Notes: a model not told the origin generated them from the letters alone. A stretch of DNA of 64,000 bases from Pectobacterium aroidearum (GCF_015689195.1 NZ_CP065044.1:2356001-2420000), one strand, 5' to 3'. Shown: positions 7,481 to 17,201, counted from the stretch's first letter. Program-made: numbers and translations.

Positions 7481-8734
7481 ATGCGGGTTGTGATTCTGGG
7501 AAGTGGCGTAGTTGGCGTGAGTACCGCCTGGTATCTTGCGCAGGAAGGACATGATGTCACCGTTATCGATAGACAACCGGAGCCCGCGTTAGAAACCAGC
7601 GCCGGGAATGCCGGGCAGATTTCACCCGGCTATGCTGCGCCCTGGGCGGCGCCGGGAATACCGCTGAAAGCGATAAAATGGATGTTTCAGCGCCATGCGC
7701 CTCTGGCTATCCGGCCCGACTTCACGGCCGCGCAGTTGTGCTGGATGTGGCAAATGTTGCTCAATTGTGATGCGCACCACTATAAGACCAATAAAGCGAG
7801 GATGGTGCGTCTGGCGGAGTACAGCCGTGATTGTTTGCAACAGCTGCGGCGGGATACCGGTATCGAGTACGAAGGTCGGCAGGGCGGAACGCTGCAACTG
7901 TTCCGTACCGAACAGCAATATGACAATGCAACTCGGGATATCGCCGTACTGGAAGAAGCTGGCGTGCCATATCAACTGCTGACGCGTCATGAGCTGGCCT
8001 CTGTTGAACCTGCGCTGGCAAATGTGGCGGAGAAACTGACCGGCGGGCTGCGCTTACCACATGATGAGACAGGGGACTGTCAGCTGTTCACCCGTCAACT
8101 GGCGGCGATGGCTGCCGATGCAGGCGTCACCTTCAAACTGGAGCGCCACGTTCGTCAGTTACGGGTGGAAGGCCAAAACGTGACGGGCGTACAGTGCGAC
8201 GATGAAATGATCGTGGCGGACGCCTATGTGATGGCCTGCGGTTCCTATTCCACGGGGCTACTGCGCCAATGGTTCGATATTCCGGTTTATCCGCTGAAAG
8301 GCTATTCACTGACGATCCCGCTGGCGGATGATGCCTCCGCGCCGGTTTCTACCGTGCTGGATGAAACCTACAAAGTGGCAATCACGCGTTTTGATCGTCG
8401 CATCCGCGTTGGAGGAATGGCAGAGGTCGTGGGCTTCAACACCGATCTGAATCCTAAACGACGTGAAACGCTGGAGATGGTCGTGCGCGATCTGTATCCC
8501 CATTGCGGCCCGATTGAACAAGCGACATTCTGGACGGGGCTGCGTCCGATGACGCCAGACGGCACGCCGCTGGTGGGGCGTTCTCCGCTGAAAAATCTGT
8601 ACCTGAATACCGGACATGGCACGTTAGGCTGGACGATGGCCTGCGGGTCAGGAAAGTTACTGGCGGATATTCTGTCGGACAAATCACCGGAGATTGAGGC
8701 CGATGATTTGTCCGTGGAAAGATACGTTCGTTAG
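7481..8734 (+). CDS. dadA: D-amino acid dehydrogenase small subunit
   Basis: A 417-residue FAD-dependent oxidoreductase nearly collinear with E. coli DadA (432 aa). The N-terminal dinucleotide-binding motif [24 protein letters not shown] is the Rossmann FAD site, and [17 protein letters not shown] follows as in DadA. The C-terminal [17 protein letters not shown] and [16 protein letters not shown] segments close the FAD and substrate site. The enzyme oxidises D-alanine and other D-amino acids to 2-oxo acids, passing electrons to the respiratory chain at the membrane. The C-terminus is about 15 residues shorter than in E. coli. The usual partner dadX (catabolic alanine racemase) is not downstream: the next gene is an unrelated efflux protein on the opposite strand, so this dadA is monocistronic. 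Confidence 0.95.
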   Translation: MRVVILGSGVVGVSTAWYLAQEGHDVTVIDRQPEPALETSAGNAGQISPGYAAPWAAPGIPLKAIKWMFQRHAPLAIRPDFTAAQLCWMWQMLLNCDAHHYKTNKARMVRLAEYSRDCLQQLRRDTGIEYEGRQGGTLQLFRTEQQYDNATRDIAVLEEAGVPYQLLTRHELASVEPALANVAEKLTGGLRLPHDETGDCQLFTRQLAAMAADAGVTFKLERHVRQLRVEGQNVTGVQCDDEMIVADAYVMACGSYSTGLLRQWFDIPVYPLKGYSLTIPLADDASAPVSTVLDETYKVAITRFDRRIRVGGMAEVVGFNTDLNPKRRETLEMVVRDLYPHCGPIEQATFWTGLRPMTPDGTPLVGRSPLKNLYLNTGHGTLGWTMACGSGKLLADILSDKSPEIEADDLSVERYVR

Positions 8735-8786
8735 TATCGCTGTGCTGTTTTTTGAACTCATTAATGTTTTGAACATCACCGAGATT

Positions 8787-9989
8787 TTACTCAGTGCGGG
8801 GCAGTGATGTAATGCTGCCCTTGTGATGCCGCGTGAGCAGACGGGCGCGTATTGCGAGCAGAGCGGCACAGAGCATCACCAGTGCCAGTGATATTTTTGA
8901 CGGCAGAGGGAGCGCCATCGCCATCAACCCCAGCGCCGCACCCCCTGCCATTTGCACGAATCCTACCATCGCCGACGCAATCCCCGCCTCATTGGAATAA
9001 GGCTCCAGCGCATAGCTGGTGGATGGACCGATCAAAAATGCCAGACCGGCACAGGCCAAGGCGACGGGCAGCATGTAGGCCGGCCAGGTGTTTTGCAGCG
9101 CGTCAGGTAAGAGCAGAACACCACCAAGCAGCGAAAGGAAACCCGCGCCCATCAGCAGGCTACCCACAGCCAGACAGCGTGGACGGCCGACTTTGCGGAT
9201 AATGCGGTTTGCAAAAAAGCTGACCAGCATGATCCAAAAGCCGTTTGCGCCGAAGGCAATCGAAAACTCAAGCGGCGTCAGCTGTGCCTGATTCATCAGT
9301 ACCACAGGGGAAAAGGTGACGTAGGTTAATGCCATCCCCATTGCGCCTGCGTTGACTGACGCGAACCCTAGAAAGTGGCGATCGGATAATAGGCGGGCAT
9401 ATTGGCGCAGCGGTAAGCCGTGCACGGGCAACGTTGAGTCCGGGCGCGTTTCGGGCAGAAAACGGATGACGAGTGCCAGAACCAGAATGCTGTAGCCTGC
9501 GAGGAACCAGAAGGGGGCACGCCAGCCGAAGGCTTCGGCCAACAGACCGCCTAATAGCGGTGCCAGCGCCGGCACAATATTCAGCGTGCCGTTGAGAAAA
9601 CCATAGGTTCTGGCGGCATCGTCGCCGTTTAGCTTGTCACGGACGCTGCTGAAAATGGCAACGGCGGTACAGCAGACGGCCATACCCTGAAAAAGGCGTG
9701 AGAGAACGAACAGTGTGGCGCTGGTCGCCAGCGCGGCCATGACAGCACCGATGATATAGATCATCACGCCAGCCAATGCCATCGGGCGACGACCGTACTT
9801 GTCGACCAGCGGCCCAGCCAGAAGCTGGCCTAATCCCATGATCAGAATAAACAGGGCGACGGTGGACTGAATCAGCGATTCAGGGCTGTTTAGCGCCACG
9901 GCGATGGCAGGAATAAGCGGCAAATAGATGTCGATACCCAGAGGGCCGAGCAGAACCAGAGTCAGTAAAATCAGAACAAATCGTTGCAT
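8787..9989 (-). CDS. Bcr/CflA-family MFS drug efflux transporter
   Basis: A 400-residue protein with about 12 hydrophobic segments. TM1 has the Bcr/CflA signature LGPLGIDIYLPLIPAIA, with a conserved acidic residue and a Pro. The loop 2-3 MFS motif A appears as GPLVDKYGRRP, and LSRLFQGMAVC followed by a proline-containing APLLGG segment (motif C-like) is typical of drug/H+ antiporters. It is expected to export small toxic compounds using the proton gradient. The gene stands alone, convergent with dadA, and is not part of the neighbouring syntenic block. The specific substrate cannot be inferred. Confidence 0.85.
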   Translation of the reverse strand: MQRFVLILLTLVLLGPLGIDIYLPLIPAIAVALNSPESLIQSTVALFILIMGLGQLLAGPLVDKYGRRPMALAGVMIYIIGAVMAALATSATLFVLSRLFQGMAVCCTAVAIFSSVRDKLNGDDAARTYGFLNGTLNIVPALAPLLGGLLAEAFGWRAPFWFLAGYSILVLALVIRFLPETRPDSTLPVHGLPLRQYARLLSDRHFLGFASVNAGAMGMALTYVTFSPVVLMNQAQLTPLEFSIAFGANGFWIMLVSFFANRIIRKVGRPRCLAVGSLLMGAGFLSLLGGVLLLPDALQNTWPAYMLPVALACAGLAFLIGPSTSYALEPYSNEAGIASAMVGFVQMAGGAALGLMAMALPLPSKISLALVMLCAALLAIRARLLTRHHKGSITSLPRTE

Positions 9990-10188
9990 AACAAAAACAG
10001 AAATCTACATTTTATGGGGTCGACAGGGTAATGCGCACGCGGGCGGAAAGAAAGTGTTATCTTTGTGACAATGTCACGTAACCGTAACGAAAAATGGCTT
10101 TGTAAGGCCATGATTAAAGAGGACGTGGGCAGGCGGAGTTACTGTCGTTAGAGCATCTCCACCCGTGAGTCAGGTGTGCTTAATCCGC

Positions 10189-10599
10189 TCAGGCCGTTTC
10201 GATGCGGGGATAAAAATCATGGTTCTCCCGCTGCATACGCTCATAGACCTTCCGCAATACGTGATTAGCATCCGCCCGGAAATCCCGGTCGTGGCCAATC
10301 AACTGTGAAGCCGTATTCCAGCGACGGGAAAAGGCATCGTAATCGGCGGCAATGGTTTGCATTTCATCCTGATAATGCTGACTCATTTTCGTTAACTGTT
10401 CATCACCGCTGCGCTGAAGCGAAGGGTAAAGTACGCGATCTTCTGCGGACAGGTGCAATTTGATAGTGGAACTCATGGTGACGATAGCGCGGGCGATGTC
10501 AGCGGCATTTTCCGTTACGCCTGCACGGGATAGCTGGCGCAGGGTATCAATGCTTTCGAGTATCTCGGTGTGCTGGTGTTTGAATTTATCAATGTTCAT
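10189..10599 (-). CDS. Hemerythrin domain protein
   Basis: About 136 residues with a hemerythrin HHE four-helix layout: HQHTEILE in helix 1, a second helix with KLHLSAEDRVLYP, a third with MSQHYQDEM, and a final HDFYPRIE-like segment. These supply the His and Glu/Asp ligands of a diiron site. Such proteins bind O2 or sense or relieve nitrosative and oxidative stress. The start is placed at the internal ATG 10599, because the upstream extension to 10629 has no support. It lies between the efflux gene and yeaH on the same strand as both, about 160 nt upstream-to-end apart from yeaH; a shared transcript is not evident. Confidence 0.78.
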   Translation of the reverse strand: MNIDKFKHQHTEILESIDTLRQLSRAGVTENAADIARAIVTMSSTIKLHLSAEDRVLYPSLQRSGDEQLTKMSQHYQDEMQTIAADYDAFSRRWNTASQLIGHDRDFRADANHVLRKVYERMQRENHDFYPRIETA

Positions 10600-10757
10600 A
10601 AGCGATTCTCTATGCAGGTATAATGTCATTTATAATACATGTATTTTAAATGCATGTTTATGGAAAAATGCGCAGAGAAAGAGAATCAGCCAGCTAACTA
10701 TTGATCATCAATGACTATCATCATCAACAACTAACAGATAACTGGCTGGAGAGGTGG

Positions 10758-12032
10758 TTAATGGCCTACGGTTTGTTTACGGAAAAGTTCACGGAAGACA
10801 GGGTAGATATCATCCTGATCGCGAATATGCTGCATAGCGAAATTATCGAATGTATCGCGCAGCGTTTCATATTCGCGCCAGAGCGTTTGGTGTGAACGTC
10901 GGGTGATTTCAATATAGCTGTAGTAGCGCACCATCGGCAGAAGCTGATTCGCCAGAATCTGGTGGCACAGCGGTGAATCGTCAGCCCAGTTATCGCCATC
11001 CGATGCCTGTGCCGCATAGATATTCCACTGTGACGGATCGTAGCGTTCACGTACGACTTCTTCCATTAGCTTTAACGCACTGGAGACAATGGTGCCGCCG
11101 GTTTCCTGAGAGTAGAAGAACTCTTGTTCATCGACCTCTTTTGCCTGCGTGTGATGGCGAATATAGACAACGTCCACGTTTTTGTAATTTCTGCTGAGGA
11201 ACAGATACAGCAGAATATAAAAGCGCTTCGCCATGTCTTTTGTCGCCTGATCCATGGAGCCGGATACGTCCATCAAACAAAACATCACGGCCTGGCTCGA
11301 TGGCTCGGCCCGGCGCTCATAGTTCTTGTAGCGCAGGTCAAACGTATCGATAAACGGCACGCGTGCAATTTTCTGGCGCAGTTCGGTAATTTCCTGCCGC
11401 AGCCGTTCCTCTTCCAGCAATTGTGCGGGTTCAGTATGTGCCAGCTGTTCCAGCGACTCTTCCAACTCATGCAGCGTGCGGCGTTTACCCGCTGTCATCG
11501 CCATACGGCGTGCCAGCGAGTTCTGCAGCGACCGTACCACGCTGATATTGGCAGGAACGCCGTTAGCGGTGTAGCCGGCACGGTGTGTCTTATACTCGTT
11601 CATCTGCCGATGCTGGGTTTTCTTCAGGTTCGGTAGCGCCAGATCTTCAAACAGCAGATCCAGATATTCGTCTTTGGAGATCTGAAAGACAAACTCATCC
11701 TCGCCTTCGCCATCTTTACTGGCGTCCCCCTGACCGGAACCACCGCCGCCACCTCCTTGTGGCCGCTCGATTTTGTCGTTCTGCACGAAGTGATCGTTGC
11801 CCGGGTGGACGCGGTGGCGGCGTCCTCCACGGCCCTGATGGAACATCGGTTCGTTGATGTCTGCATTGGGGATCGATACTGACTCCCCGCTTTCGATGTC
11901 GGTCACCGAACGCTTATTAATGGCCTCGGAAATCGACTGTTTTATTTGCGACTTATAGCGGCGCAAAAAGCGTTGGCGGTTCACCGTGCTTTTGTTTTTG
12001 CCGTTTAGCCGTCGATCAATAAAATAGGCCAT
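10758..12032 (-). CDS. yeaH: YeaH, DUF444 family protein
   Basis: A 424-residue protein that closely follows E. coli YeaH (427 aa). Recognisable blocks are the basic N-terminus [12 protein letters not shown], the [18 protein letters not shown] segment, a glycine-rich linker around residues 85-100, and a C-terminal von Willebrand A-like domain. That domain's MIDAS-type sequence is [11 protein letters not shown] (DxSxS), followed by a [10 protein letters not shown] stretch. The start at 12032 agrees with E. coli and has GGGGG just upstream; an in-frame ATG at 12059 adds nine unsupported residues. It lies 36 nt after yeaG and is co-transcribed with it. YeaH works with the YeaG kinase in sustained nitrogen starvation and stationary phase; its molecular role is not known. 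Confidence 0.94.
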   Translation of the reverse strand: MAYFIDRRLNGKNKSTVNRQRFLRRYKSQIKQSISEAINKRSVTDIESGESVSIPNADINEPMFHQGRGGRRHRVHPGNDHFVQNDKIERPQGGGGGGSGQGDASKDGEGEDEFVFQISKDEYLDLLFEDLALPNLKKTQHRQMNEYKTHRAGYTANGVPANISVVRSLQNSLARRMAMTAGKRRTLHELEESLEQLAHTEPAQLLEEERLRQEITELRQKIARVPFIDTFDLRYKNYERRAEPSSQAVMFCLMDVSGSMDQATKDMAKRFYILLYLFLSRNYKNVDVVYIRHHTQAKEVDEQEFFYSQETGGTIVSSALKLMEEVVRERYDPSQWNIYAAQASDGDNWADDSPLCHQILANQLLPMVRYYSYIEITRRSHQTLWREYETLRDTFDNFAMQHIRDQDDIYPVFRELFRKQTVGH

Positions 12033-12068
12033 GTTTCCCCCAAACGCTGTTGCCAGCATCGTGCGTCA

Positions 12069-14003
12069 TTATGATGATTTCCTCACCCGCAGATACCATT
12101 CGCACAGCAAACGTACCTGCTTCCGGGTGTAGCCTTTCTCCATCATACGATCGACGAAGTCATCATGTTTTTTCTGTTCATCCGTTGAGGTCTTGGTATT
12201 AAACGAAATCACAGGCAGCAGCTCTTCCGTGTTGGAGAACATTTTCTTCTCGATAACCGTGCGCAGTTTTTCGTAACTGGTCCAGTTTGGATTCCGGCCG
12301 CTATTATTGGCACGGGCGCGCAGGACAAAGTTGACGATCTCGTTACGGAAGTCTTTAGGGTTACTGATACCTGCAGGTTTCTCGATCTTTTCCAGCTCAG
12401 CGTTCAATGATTCACGGTCAAACAGCTGGCCCGTATCTGGGTCACGGTACTCCTGATCCTGAATCCAGAAATCCGCATAGGTAACATAACGGTCAAAAAT
12501 ATTCTGGCCATATTCGGAATAGGATTCGAGATAGGCGGTCTGGATCTCTTTGCCGATAAACTCCGCGTATTTCGGCGTCAGATAGCCTTTCAGGTGCTCC
12601 AGATACTTCTCTGCCTGCTCCTGCGGGAACTGTTCGCGCTCGATCTGTTGTTCCAGTACGTAGAACAGGTGTACCGGGTTGGCGGCCACTTCGCTGTGAT
12701 CGAAGTTAAATACGCGTGACAAAATCTTGAACGCGAAGCGGGTCGACAGGCCGTTCATCCCTTCATCTACGCCCGCGTAGTCGCGGTACTCCTGATAGGA
12801 TTTCGCCTTCGGATCGGTATCTTTCAGGCTTTCTCCGTCGTAAACCCGCATCTTGGAGTAGATGCTGGAGTTTTCGGGATCTTTCAGGCGCGACAGAATG
12901 GAGAAGCGGGCCAGTGTTTCCAGCGTGCCGGGCGCGCAAGGTGCATGCGTCAGTTCGCTGTGATTCAGCAGCTTGTCGTAAATTTTGACCTCTTCGGACA
13001 CGCGCAGGCAGTACGGCACTTTCACGATGTACACGCGGTCAAGAAACGCTTCATTGTTCTTGTTGTTACGGAATTGCACCCACTCGGATTCGTTGGAGTG
13101 CGCCAGAATAATCCCGTTAAACGGCAGGGCGGCGATACCTTCCGTTCCGTTGTAGTTGCCTTCCTGTGTCGCGGTCAGGAGCGGGTGGAGCACCTTGATC
13201 GGCGCTTTGAACATCTCGACGAATTCCATAATGCCCTGGTTCGCGCGGCACAATGCGCCGGAGTAACCGTAGGCATCGGGATCGTTCTGAGCATAATGCT
13301 CCAGCTTGCGGATATCGACTTTGCCGACCAGCGCTGAAATATCCTGATTGTTCTCATCGCCAGGTTCGGTTTTCGCGATCCCGATTTGTGCCAGAATCGA
13401 TGGCCATACTTTGACGACTTTGAATTTGGAAATGTCTCCACCAAATTCCTGCAGGCGTTTGGCCGCCCACGGTGACATGATGGTGCCGAGATAGCGCCGT
13501 GGAATGGCATACTCTTTTTCGAGTATTGCGGCATCTTCCTGCGGATTGAACAGGCAGAGCGGGTGATCATTCACCGGACTGCGCTCGCCGTTGGCGCTGA
13601 GGATGTAAATCGGTACACGTTGCATCAGCGCTTTCAAGCGTTCGGCCAGAGAGGATTTCCCGCCGCCGACCGGCCCCAACAGATACAGGATCTGTTTCTT
13701 CTCTTCTAATCCCTGCGCGGCATGTTTCAGATAAGAAACAATCTGTTCGATGGCTTCTTCCATACCGTAAAATTCTTCAAAAGCCGGATAGCGAGCAATC
13801 ACCCGGTTCGAGAATAGGCGCGACATTCGTGATTCTTGGGCGGTATCCACCATTACAGGCTCACCGATAGCCGTTAACAATCGTTCAGCGGCGTTCGCAT
13901 AAGCATTGCGATCCTGCTGACAGATGGTAAGGAATTCCTGCAGAGTGAACTCTTCGTCCTTGGCAGCGTCGTAGCGCTGGCGGTAGTGATCAAATATGTT
14001 CAT
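12069..14003 (-). CDS. yeaG: PrkA-type serine protein kinase YeaG
   Basis: A 644-residue protein of the same length as E. coli YeaG. The N-terminal AAA-like PrkA module has the Walker A motif GPVGGGKSS (residues 110-118), and the C-terminal PrkA domain contains FVDRMMEKGYTRKQVRLLCEWY at the very end. Family members autophosphorylate on Ser/Thr and have been described as kinase or AAA protease-like. In E. coli, yeaG-yeaH is transcribed with sigma-54 under nitrogen starvation and with RpoS. A sigma-54 promoter is visible 100 nt upstream here (14104-14119), supporting the same control. yeaH follows after 36 nt and spoVR, the third member of this functional group, is at 329-1870. Confidence 0.96.
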   Translation of the reverse strand: MNIFDHYRQRYDAAKDEEFTLQEFLTICQQDRNAYANAAERLLTAIGEPVMVDTAQESRMSRLFSNRVIARYPAFEEFYGMEEAIEQIVSYLKHAAQGLEEKKQILYLLGPVGGGKSSLAERLKALMQRVPIYILSANGERSPVNDHPLCLFNPQEDAAILEKEYAIPRRYLGTIMSPWAAKRLQEFGGDISKFKVVKVWPSILAQIGIAKTEPGDENNQDISALVGKVDIRKLEHYAQNDPDAYGYSGALCRANQGIMEFVEMFKAPIKVLHPLLTATQEGNYNGTEGIAALPFNGIILAHSNESEWVQFRNNKNNEAFLDRVYIVKVPYCLRVSEEVKIYDKLLNHSELTHAPCAPGTLETLARFSILSRLKDPENSSIYSKMRVYDGESLKDTDPKAKSYQEYRDYAGVDEGMNGLSTRFAFKILSRVFNFDHSEVAANPVHLFYVLEQQIEREQFPQEQAEKYLEHLKGYLTPKYAEFIGKEIQTAYLESYSEYGQNIFDRYVTYADFWIQDQEYRDPDTGQLFDRESLNAELEKIEKPAGISNPKDFRNEIVNFVLRARANNSGRNPNWTSYEKLRTVIEKKMFSNTEELLPVISFNTKTSTDEQKKHDDFVDRMMEKGYTRKQVRLLCEWYLRVRKSS

Positions 14004-14458
14004 AGCGATGCCCGTCCTTCGTCGATTAGCACAGATTAAGAGAGCGCGTGGAATATATGCCTATTAATGTATTGCCCTCCGAAAGAAGAAATCTCCTGAG
14101 TCCAGCAACCCTTATGCCAACTTGTTGCGTCAGGGCGTCGTGATTTTATTCATGCCTGCTGGTCAAGGAGACGTCACCTTCTGTATTAAAGCGTAGTTTG
14201 CATCCGTAAAATTTCCTCTAGTCCACGGACGTATTTTTAAGATATTTCAAGGACTCACTTTCAGGAAAATCCGTGTAACATTATAGAGAATAGGCGCTCG
14301 GCCTTAAGGACACTGCCTATTACCGACGTTAGCGCACGTAAAACCTATCGAATATATAGGTTATTCGTTAATGTTATTTTTATATAACCTGAACGCGAAC
14401 GTGTGTAATTGGCCTATCATGTTTCATGATATTTATCTGTAATAGGAAATAGAAAACT
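14004..14458. other. Divergent promoter region of yeaGH and mipA
   Basis: This 455-bp interval has no convincing gene. It contains the sigma-54 promoter of yeaGH at 14104-14119. The mipA-proximal half is AT-rich with an imperfect 7-bp inverted repeat (AGGTTAT near 14358, ATAACCT ending 14400). I found no clear NtrC palindrome. Confidence 0.55.
14104..14119 (-). promoter_or_regulatory. Sigma-54 promoter of yeaGH
   Basis: On the minus strand the sequence reads TGGCAT-AAGGG-TTGCT. It has the invariant GG and GC separated exactly as in the -24/-12 consensus TGGCAC-N5-TTGCW, with only the last base of the -24 box differing. The predicted start is about 14093, giving a leader of about 90 nt before yeaG. 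Known sigma-54 control of E. coli yeaG fits. Confidence 0.85.
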
Positions 14459-15208
14459 GTGAAAAAACCTCAACTATGTATGCTGGCCGCGCTGATTTCT
14501 GGTGCTGTGCTCCTGCCTTCAGCCTATGCCGCAGATGTCTCTCTGGGCCTTGGCGCTGCGGGTTCAACGTCTGTATACCGTGGTGTTGATAATGACGTTT
14601 ATCCGCTTCCTGTACTGAATTATGAAAGTGAAAATTTTTATTTCCGCGGGCTGGGTGGTGGATACTACCTGTGGAATGACGGCGCAAATCGTCTCTCTTT
14701 AACGGCCTACTATCTGCCTTTAGGGTTTAAGCCGGGAGATAGCGACGATCTGCGGATGAAACAGTTAGATAAACGTCGCGGTACGCTGATGGCGGGTGCG
14801 GCCTACCGTCATATCGCCGATTGGGGCGAAATCCGTACCGTACTGGCAGGCGACACGCTGGATTACAGCAATGGTTTTGCGTGGGATACCGCCTATCTTT
14901 ACCGCTTCTCAATGGGCGATTTGAGCATCACTCCGGGTATCGGTGCGACCTGGTTCAGTGAAAACATGAACCAGTATTACTACGGCGTCAGCGCACAGGA
15001 ATCCGCGCGTTCTGGCTTTAACCAGTATAGCCCTGGCGATGGCTGGGCTCCGTATCTTGAACTGAGCGCCGGTTATCAGATTAACCAAAGCTGGAGCGCC
15101 TGGGCCGTGGGTCGTTACACGCGTTTGTCTGACGAAATGAAGGACAGCCCGATTGTCGATAGTAACCACAGCATCTTAATGAGTGCAGGTGTCAGCTATC
15201 GCTTCTGA
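14459..15208 (+). CDS. mipA: MipA/OmpV family outer-membrane protein
   Basis: A 249-residue precursor starting at GTG. The first 24 or so residues form a signal peptide (KKPQLCMLAALISGAVLL to AYA|AD), followed by amphipathic beta-strands and ending in the aromatic C-terminal residue of an outer-membrane barrel (YRF). The DVYPLPVLNYESENFYFRG, FRGLGGGYYLWND, AGDTLDYSNG and NQYYYGVS blocks align with E. coli MipA, a scaffold-like protein reported to connect the MltA lytic transglycosylase with PBP1B. It is divergent from yeaG, as in E. coli. Confidence 0.92.
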   Translation: MKKPQLCMLAALISGAVLLPSAYAADVSLGLGAAGSTSVYRGVDNDVYPLPVLNYESENFYFRGLGGGYYLWNDGANRLSLTAYYLPLGFKPGDSDDLRMKQLDKRRGTLMAGAAYRHIADWGEIRTVLAGDTLDYSNGFAWDTAYLYRFSMGDLSITPGIGATWFSENMNQYYYGVSAQESARSGFNQYSPGDGWAPYLELSAGYQINQSWSAWAVGRYTRLSDEMKDSPIVDSNHSILMSAGVSYRF

Positions 15209-15342
15209 TGCTTTTCGTGAGCATGGTGCATTTGCCGTACAATAATGGGGTGATATCACCCCATTTGCACATTTATGGTGCACTGAATGTCATGTTAGGT
15301 TGAGGGGAACCGTTACGTTGACGGCAAGCAAGGGAGGAACGC

Positions 15343-16194
15343 GTGACAAAAACGATTCGTTTTCCAGATGACACCCGTGTACCCGCGATCGGTCAGGGAA
15401 CGTGGTACATGGGTGAAGATGCCCGAATGAAAGAACAGGAAGTGACGGCGCTGCAAGCGGGTATCGACCTCGGATTAACATTGATTGATACAGCCGAAAT
15501 GTATGCGGATGGCAGAGCCGAGGATGTCGTCGGCGAAGCAATACGCGGCCGTCGTGACAGCGTCTATCTGGTGTCGAAAGTCTACCCGCACAATGCCGGT
15601 GGCGAAAAGGCGATACAGGCGTGTGAACGCAGCCTGAAGCGTCTGCAAACGGAGCGTATCGATCTCTATCTGTTGCACTGGCGTGGTGGCATCCCGTTAA
15701 TTGATACGATCGCTGCAATGGAACGATTGCAGCAGGCGGGTAAAATCGGTCAGTGGGGCGTCTCCAATCTTGACTTTGAGGACATGCAGGAGCTGTGGTC
15801 TCTGAATGGCGGACAACGCTGTATGACCAATCAGGTGCTTTACCATTTGGCATCGCGCGGTATTGAATTTGATTTACTGCCGTGGTGTCAGCAACAGCAG
15901 CTTCCCATCATGGCATATTGTCCGCTAGCGCAGGCTGGACGTCTCCGTGACGGATTATTCTCACATCCGGTGGTGAACCGCATTGCGCGCGAACATAGCA
16001 TCACGCCCGCTCAGCTGTTATTGGCGTGGACTATCCGTCAACCGGGTGTGATCGCGATTCCTAAAGCAAGTTCTATGAAGCATGTACAGGAAAATGCGAA
16101 AGCGCTGGACGTGCAGTTATCTGCGGAAGATATCGCGCAGTTAGATCAGGCCTTCCCACCGCCGACGCGTAAACAGCATCTGGATGTGGTGTAG
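15343..16194 (+). CDS. yeaE: Aldo/keto reductase YeaE
   Basis: A 283-residue AKR-fold protein (E. coli YeaE 284 aa). The catalytic tetrad is visible: Asp and Tyr in LIDTAEMYADG, Lys in VSKVYPHN, and His in YLLHW. A C-terminal IAIPKASSMKHVQENA segment binds the NADPH phosphate. Such enzymes reduce methylglyoxal and other carbonyls with NADPH. The GTG start at 15343 is set by a strong GGGAGG site 7 nt upstream. It is 134 nt after mipA and converges with yeaD, conserving the mipA-yeaE-yeaD-gapA order. Confidence 0.92.
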   Translation: MTKTIRFPDDTRVPAIGQGTWYMGEDARMKEQEVTALQAGIDLGLTLIDTAEMYADGRAEDVVGEAIRGRRDSVYLVSKVYPHNAGGEKAIQACERSLKRLQTERIDLYLLHWRGGIPLIDTIAAMERLQQAGKIGQWGVSNLDFEDMQELWSLNGGQRCMTNQVLYHLASRGIEFDLLPWCQQQQLPIMAYCPLAQAGRLRDGLFSHPVVNRIAREHSITPAQLLLAWTIRQPGVIAIPKASSMKHVQENAKALDVQLSAEDIAQLDQAFPPPTRKQHLDVV

Positions 16195-16205
16195 TTGAGG
16201 CGAAA

Positions 16206-16235
16206 GAGGTATATGGCGAAATCGCCATATACCTC
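16206..16235. terminator. Convergent hairpin between yeaE and yeaD
   Basis: A perfect 14-bp inverted repeat (GAGGTATATGGCGA / TCGCCATATACCTC) with only two bases between the arms lies between convergent genes. A T-run follows some 10 nt downstream on the plus strand. Confidence 0.65.
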
Positions 16236-16244
16236 TGGCGGTGG

Positions 16245-17114
16245 TTATTTTTTGATGCGAATAACCGTTGCCAGACGTGCTGGCGCGTTGGCGGATGCGA
16301 CAAACGGTTGATTAATTCGCGCAGTTTCCACGCACACGAACGTTTTATATCCCTCATCGGTCATATCGCTAATCGTACGAGAGAGTTCTGCACCCGGGTT
16401 CCATGACACGACATCACTATGGTGTGAATGGTGTACTTCGATACTGCGTTTCAGGACGGCATCATGTACCACGCTGGTGTCCTGTGGCTGGGTGTAAATG
16501 CGGTCTGTACGGTCAGTAAAGACCAGATCGCCTTGCTGTGTCGCCAGCTTGCCCTGATCGACCTTATCAATAAATGACTCACCCAGACCAGTAATGCGAA
16601 TATCACTGATGTCGCCGATGTTGAAATAGGTGTGCAGCGCGCTGGTAATGCTGTAATCACCTTGGGCTTCCAGTTCAATGCCACACTCTTTGCCCAGCTT
16701 GAAGCGAGCGATGAGCGTGAACGCATGCGGCCAGCTCTTACGTGTCTCTTCATTGTCCCGCAGCGTGAACGTGAGCTGTACGCCGTGCTCATCTTCGCTG
16801 TGGGCGGTAAATTCCCACGGCAGCAGGCGGGCGAAACCATGATTAGGATCGGCGAAAGGGCCAAACCAGGGGAAACAAATCGGTACACCGCCGCGAATCG
16901 CCACGTGATGAGTAAAAGGCGTATTGTCGCTCAGCCAGAGCACTGGCTCTTCGTTTGTCGGCTGCCAACTGAGTAGGTGCGCCCCTTGCAATGCTACTGC
17001 CGCACGCACTTCAGGATGATCAACGACGATGATGGGGAGTTGGTCCAACTGACGCTGGCTGAGGGTGGCGCTAATTTGTTTCGTGACGGGGAGTGAGAAA
17101 ATTGTGTTATGCAT
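16245..17114 (-). CDS. yeaD: D-hexose-6-phosphate mutarotase YeaD
   Basis: A 289-residue galactose-mutarotase-like beta-sandwich protein, equivalent to E. coli YeaD (294 aa). Family blocks are VVDHPEVRAAVALQGAHLLSWQP, AIRGGVPICFPWFGP, a catalytic-His block TSALHTYFNIGDI, and VSWNPGAELS followed by DEGYKTFVCVE with the catalytic Glu. It interconverts alpha and beta anomers of hexose-6-phosphates in the cytoplasm. The start is at 17114 by homology; the ORF opens 30 codons earlier, inside the gapA terminator, without support. It lies just downstream of gapA. Confidence 0.92.
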   Translation of the reverse strand: MHNTIFSLPVTKQISATLSQRQLDQLPIIVVDHPEVRAAVALQGAHLLSWQPTNEEPVLWLSDNTPFTHHVAIRGGVPICFPWFGPFADPNHGFARLLPWEFTAHSEDEHGVQLTFTLRDNEETRKSWPHAFTLIARFKLGKECGIELEAQGDYSITSALHTYFNIGDISDIRITGLGESFIDKVDQGKLATQQGDLVFTDRTDRIYTQPQDTSVVHDAVLKRSIEVHHSHHSDVVSWNPGAELSRTISDMTDEGYKTFVCVETARINQPFVASANAPARLATVIRIKK

Positions 17115-17170
17115 GATAGAGCCTTTTTTTGATTGTTTTTCGTTGTAAAAAGAAATCTGCAATAAACAAT

Positions 17171-17201
17171 AAAAAAGGGCGACATCACGTCGCCCTTTTT
17201 T
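17171..17201 (-). terminator. gapA terminator
   Basis: A 7-bp GC stem (GGGCGAC / GTCGCCC) with a 5-nt loop is extended by A6/T6 flanks. It lies 20 nt after the gapA stop and reads as a classical intrinsic terminator on the minus strand. Confidence 0.9.

Noticed and set aside
14433-14687. 84-aa frame antisense to mipA
   Set aside because: Overlaps the mipA signal peptide region on the other strand, with no family match.
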